The notes under the pieces: generated by a model
Databases searched by the model: none
Seen by the model: the letters and a program-made list of their open reading frames with translations, nothing else
What the model was told of the DNA's origin: nothing
In this document: piece by piece, positions 34,891-39,062 of the stretch
Layout: each line of letters starts with the position of its first letter
How positions within the stretch are numbered: the stretch's first letter is position 1
Position numbers and translations under genes: made by a program
DNA from: Deinococcus frigens DSM 12807
GTDB taxonomy: Bacteria; Deinococcota; Deinococci; Deinococcales; Deinococcaceae
DNA: 39,062 nucleotides
NCBI RefSeq assembly: GCF_000701425.1
Contig: NZ_JNIW01000035.1
Location: 1 to 39,062 of the forward strand
Direction of reading: 5' to 3'

Positions 34891-35247
34891 ATGTACAAGG
34901 GAAGAGAGGGGCAATGGGCTTTTTTGCTTCACCGCCTGTCGGGAATCGCGATTCTGGCGTACCTGCTGATCCACGTGTTCAGCATCGGCTCGTTTATCTT
35001 TGGTGAGCGGTTCTATATGGCGATCCACGAAACCTACGACTGGCCGATCTTCCGCATCGGGCTGGTGTTCATCACGGCGGGAGTGGTGTATCACGCCTTC
35101 AACGGCCTGCGAATTATCGTGATGGACTTTACCGGCGCGGGCGTCGCCTACCAGCGCCAGATGTGGTACGGCGTGATGGCCGTCACCGTGGTCAGCGGCC
35201 TGTACGCGGCCTGGACCCTGCTGCCCCGTCTGCTGGGAGGCTATTAA
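34891..35247 (+). CDS. sdhC: Succinate dehydrogenase cytochrome b556 subunit
   Basis: A 118-residue membrane anchor of complex II. Three helices are seen (about 20-42, 53-75 and 92-113). 'HRLSGIAILAYLLIHV' carries the quinone-site Ser/Arg-type motif, and 'GVVYHAFNGLRIIVMDF' carries the heme-ligand His and the 'H..NGLR' signature. With SdhD it binds heme b and ubiquinone/menaquinone. The stop TAA is directly followed by the ATG of sdhD. First gene of sdhCDAB. Confidence 0.95.
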   Translation: MYKGREGQWAFLLHRLSGIAILAYLLIHVFSIGSFIFGERFYMAIHETYDWPIFRIGLVFITAGVVYHAFNGLRIIVMDFTGAGVAYQRQMWYGVMAVTVVSGLYAAWTLLPRLLGGY

Positions 35248-35625
35248 ATGATCCGCGCAAGAACGTTCATTGATGCCAAAACGCAGTCCCACAGCAATGC
35301 CGAGCTGAACTGGTGGATCTTCATGCGCATCAGCGGCCTGATCCTGGTGTTCCTAGTGCTGGGCCACATATACATGACCTTTATTCAGGTGTCCGAGTCC
35401 GACGCCACTTTTACAGCGGTGGTGGGCAAACTGGCCAATCCGGCGTGGAAGTTCTACGACTGGCTGATCCTGGCGCTGGCGCTGATGCACGGCACCAACG
35501 GCGCGCGCTACTCCATCGAGGATTACGTCCGCACCCGTCCCAACCGGGCCTGGGTCAAGGGCGTGTTTTACAGCGTGGTGGCACTGGTTTTCGCCTTCGG
35601 CACCATCGGCCTGTTCTCGATTTAA
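35248..35625 (+). CDS. sdhD: Succinate dehydrogenase membrane anchor subunit
   Basis: A 125-residue anchor with three hydrophobic helices. 'WWIFMRISGLILVFLVLGHIYMTF' opens it, and 'LILALALMHGTNGARYSIEDYVR' holds the second heme-ligand His with the 'H..NG.R' signature. Start and stop are contiguous with sdhC and sdhA (25-nt gap with AAAGGACGG ribosome site before sdhA). Confidence 0.93.
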   Translation: MIRARTFIDAKTQSHSNAELNWWIFMRISGLILVFLVLGHIYMTFIQVSESDATFTAVVGKLANPAWKFYDWLILALALMHGTNGARYSIEDYVRTRPNRAWVKGVFYSVVALVFAFGTIGLFSI

Positions 35626-35650
35626 AGCTTTAAAAGGACGGAACTGACTT

Positions 35651-37402
<1,752 letters not shown>

Positions 37403-37410
37403 TCCGCGAC

Positions 37411-37446
37411 TGAGAGGATGAGAATCCAGAACGCCTCGCCCTCTCA
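37411..37446 (+). other. Hairpin in the sdhA-sdhB gap
   Basis: TGAGAGG (37411-37417) and CCTCTCA (37440-37446) can pair. The right arm abuts the sdhB ribosome site AAAGGAA. It could mark an mRNA-processing or translation-control site; no T-run follows. Confidence 0.5.
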
Positions 37447-37457
37447 AAGGAATTCAA

Positions 37458-38228
<771 letters not shown>

Positions 38229-38246
38229 GGAAATTTTCAAGGAAGA

Positions 38247-38282
38247 GGGCTGACTGCTACTTCAGCGGTCGGCCCTTTTTTT
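38247..38282 (+). terminator. Terminator of the sdhCDAB operon
   Basis: A stem of GGGC/GCCC, GAC/GTC and GC/GC with two T-G pairs (38247-38257 with 38265-38275) and a 7-nt loop is followed by seven T. Confidence 0.85.
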
Positions 38283-38285
38283 GGA

Positions 38286-38633
38286 TCACCACCAGTAGAA
38301 GCGCCGAACGTAGTAGTTAAAATAACCTTCGACACAGATCTGATACCAACGTCCACTCGGCGTCGGAAAGGGCAATCCACAGTTCGCAGCTTCTGCCTCC
38401 ACCAACTGAGCCTGCATCACGCTCGCTTTCTGAATGCCAGGCTGATACTTCGTCTTCCATGTGCTGTCCTGCTGGTTGATCCAGATTAAGACATCAGCGT
38501 GTTCGACGCTGGTCTGAATCTGTGGATCGGTCTGCTGTGTAGTGGGAGATGAGGACTGTCCACAGGCGCTCAGGATTAGAAATGTCAGAGCAGGCAGGGT
38601 GAATAATACGGATTCCGATTGAATCATTTGCAA
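38286..38633 (-). CDS. Small lipoprotein of unknown function
   Basis: A 115-residue exported lipoprotein: hydrophobic signal and lipobox 'LILSAC' with Cys at residue 24, then a Ser/Thr/Gln linker, a helical part ('QPGIQKASVMQAQLVEAEAANC') and an aromatic C-terminus 'YFNYYVRRFYWW'. No family recognised. The first nine codons (38633-38606) are the end of the small repeat at 38606-38740, so the start codon and signal-peptide start come from the repeat. An ATG two codons in (38627) is an alternative. Codon use is less GC-rich than neighbours. Confidence 0.65.
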   Translation of the reverse strand: MQMIQSESVLFTLPALTFLILSACGQSSSPTTQQTDPQIQTSVEHADVLIWINQQDSTWKTKYQPGIQKASVMQAQLVEAEAANCGLPFPTPSGRWYQICVEGYFNYYVRRFYWW

Positions 38634-38740
38634 AAACGGTAAAATCCGAGCGGAGCGAGTAGGGAAAAATACGGGTTTCGCATATGGATTACCACTCCGG
38701 CGCTTTCCCGGATTGGTAAAGAATTAAGCGAAATCCGTAT
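38606..38740. repeat. Small non-coding repeat, copy 2
   Basis: About 135 bp from ATACGGATTCCGATTGAA to AAATCCGTAT, with inverted ends. Its right part folds into a long imperfect hairpin: ATACGGGTTTCGC (38670-38682) against GCGAAATCCGTAT (38728-38740), and TTACCACTCCG against CGGATTGGTAA inside it. Blocks are shared, in inverted orientation, with 17325-17522. It lies between the small lipoprotein gene and a transposase. Confidence 0.7.
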
Positions 38741-38790
38741 AACTCAATGGTTCGGACACTTTTGGCGAAATCAACACGTGATCTAAAAAA

Positions 38791-38839
38791 CGGGTCTCCA
38801 GTAGGGTGAAGTTCTCAAGACCACACCCAAGGAGACCCG
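38791..38839 (+). promoter_or_regulatory. Hairpin that covers the transposase ribosome site
   Basis: CGGGTCTCC (38791-38799) is the exact inverse complement of GGAGACCCG (38831-38839). The second arm contains the GGAG Shine-Dalgarno and touches the ATG at 38840. A smaller GGGTG/CACCC pair lies inside the loop (38804-38808, 38824-38828). RNA entering from upstream would fold and hide the ribosome site. Confidence 0.65.
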
Positions 38840-39062
38840 ATGTCGATCTTACCTGTCCTGCTCACTCTGCTGGCCTTTCCTGCTCACCAACAGCGTTTTC
38901 TTCTCCACCTGATGCCCTTGTGGCAGGCCATCCCTGGCCGTCTGAACGCGCTCAATCTCAGCCGCTACAGCGGCTGGAATGAGCGCACTTTCCGCCGCTG
39001 GTTTCAAGCGTCATTGCCCTGGATGCTGCTTCACTGGAGTCTGGTGCAGTTGCTCATTTGTC
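38840..39062 (+). CDS. Transposase N-terminal part (IS4-like), cut by window edge
   Basis: The first 74 codons of a transposase. 'LMPLWQAIPGRLNALNLSRYSGWNERTFRRWFQ' contains the helix-turn-helix-like start seen in IS4-type transposases of Deinococcus ('NLSRYS....TF.RWF'). The frame is open to the edge; the DDE core lies outside. The ATG at 38840 follows GGAG by 5 nt. A hairpin encloses the ribosome site. The left end of the insertion element is probably between 38741 and 38790 but cannot be fixed. Confidence 0.7.
   Translation, partial: MSILPVLLTLLAFPAHQQRFLLHLMPLWQAIPGRLNALNLSRYSGWNERTFRRWFQASLPWMLLHWSLVQLLIC

Overview
The window looks like a chromosomal segment of a Deinococcus species. 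The GC content is high, and the homoisocitrate dehydrogenase is close to the Thermus/Deinococcus enzyme of the alpha-aminoadipate lysine route. The division cluster is cut down to mraZ-rsmH-ftsL-like-ftsI, there are short imperfect-palindrome repeats with ATACGGA/TCCGTAT ends that resemble Deinococcus small non-coding repeats, and many genes have a TANNNT box only 5-9 nt before the start codon, the pattern of leaderless transcripts. These assignments rest on recognition of family motifs by eye; no search was run.

Layout: (1) 1-285, the 5' part of a transposase leaving the left edge. (2) 689-6222, housekeeping genes: Nif3-like protein, thymidylate kinase, secreted glutaminyl cyclase, QueG, chorismate mutase-DAHP synthase and a group II truncated hemoglobin. 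(3) 6290-10127, an IS630 transposase relic, then the division cluster with MraZ-type 10-bp direct repeats in front of mraZ. (4) 10181-17271, an AT-richer gap with two doubtful small ORFs, a secreted 3D-domain protein with an expanded repeat, an FtsX-type permease, pilC divergent from tsaC-scpB, a DUF4388 protein and a uridine-kinase-like NTPase. (5) 17325-24160, a small repeat, an AguB-like amidase, a frameshifted methyltransferase, a LysM-NlpC/P60 hydrolase, an MFS transporter, a 53-residue membrane peptide and an SLC13-type transporter with RCK_C domains. (6) 24258-31587, amino-acid metabolism (leuD-leuB, FAH-family protein, Cys/Met PLP enzyme, homoisocitrate dehydrogenase) and a split MnmC tRNA-modification pair. 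(7) 31711-38633, a large lipoprotein with a propeller-like C-terminus, a small unknown protein, the complete sdhCDAB operon and a small lipoprotein. (8) 38606-39062, a second small repeat and the start of another transposase at the right edge.

How genes work together: mraZ-rsmH-ftsL-ftsI is a coupled operon (overlaps of 4 and 10 nt) feeding septal peptidoglycan synthesis. sdhCDAB encodes all four subunits of respiratory complex II. leuD and leuB overlap by 8 nt and do successive steps of leucine synthesis. mnmD and the FAD oxidoreductase overlap as TTGA and together would complete mnm5s2U synthesis at the tRNA wobble base, done by the single fused MnmC in E. coli. Most other genes are single transcription units, consistent with the many start-proximal -10 boxes.

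I do not see a defence island, CRISPR array, prophage or biosynthetic cluster. The observations most worth a second look are the start-codon hairpins on both transposase genes, the FtsI-like protein missing the head part of its pedestal domain, the split overlapping MnmC, the small repeats (one supplies a gene's start codon), and a possible pair of small overlapping ORFs at 10181-10485.
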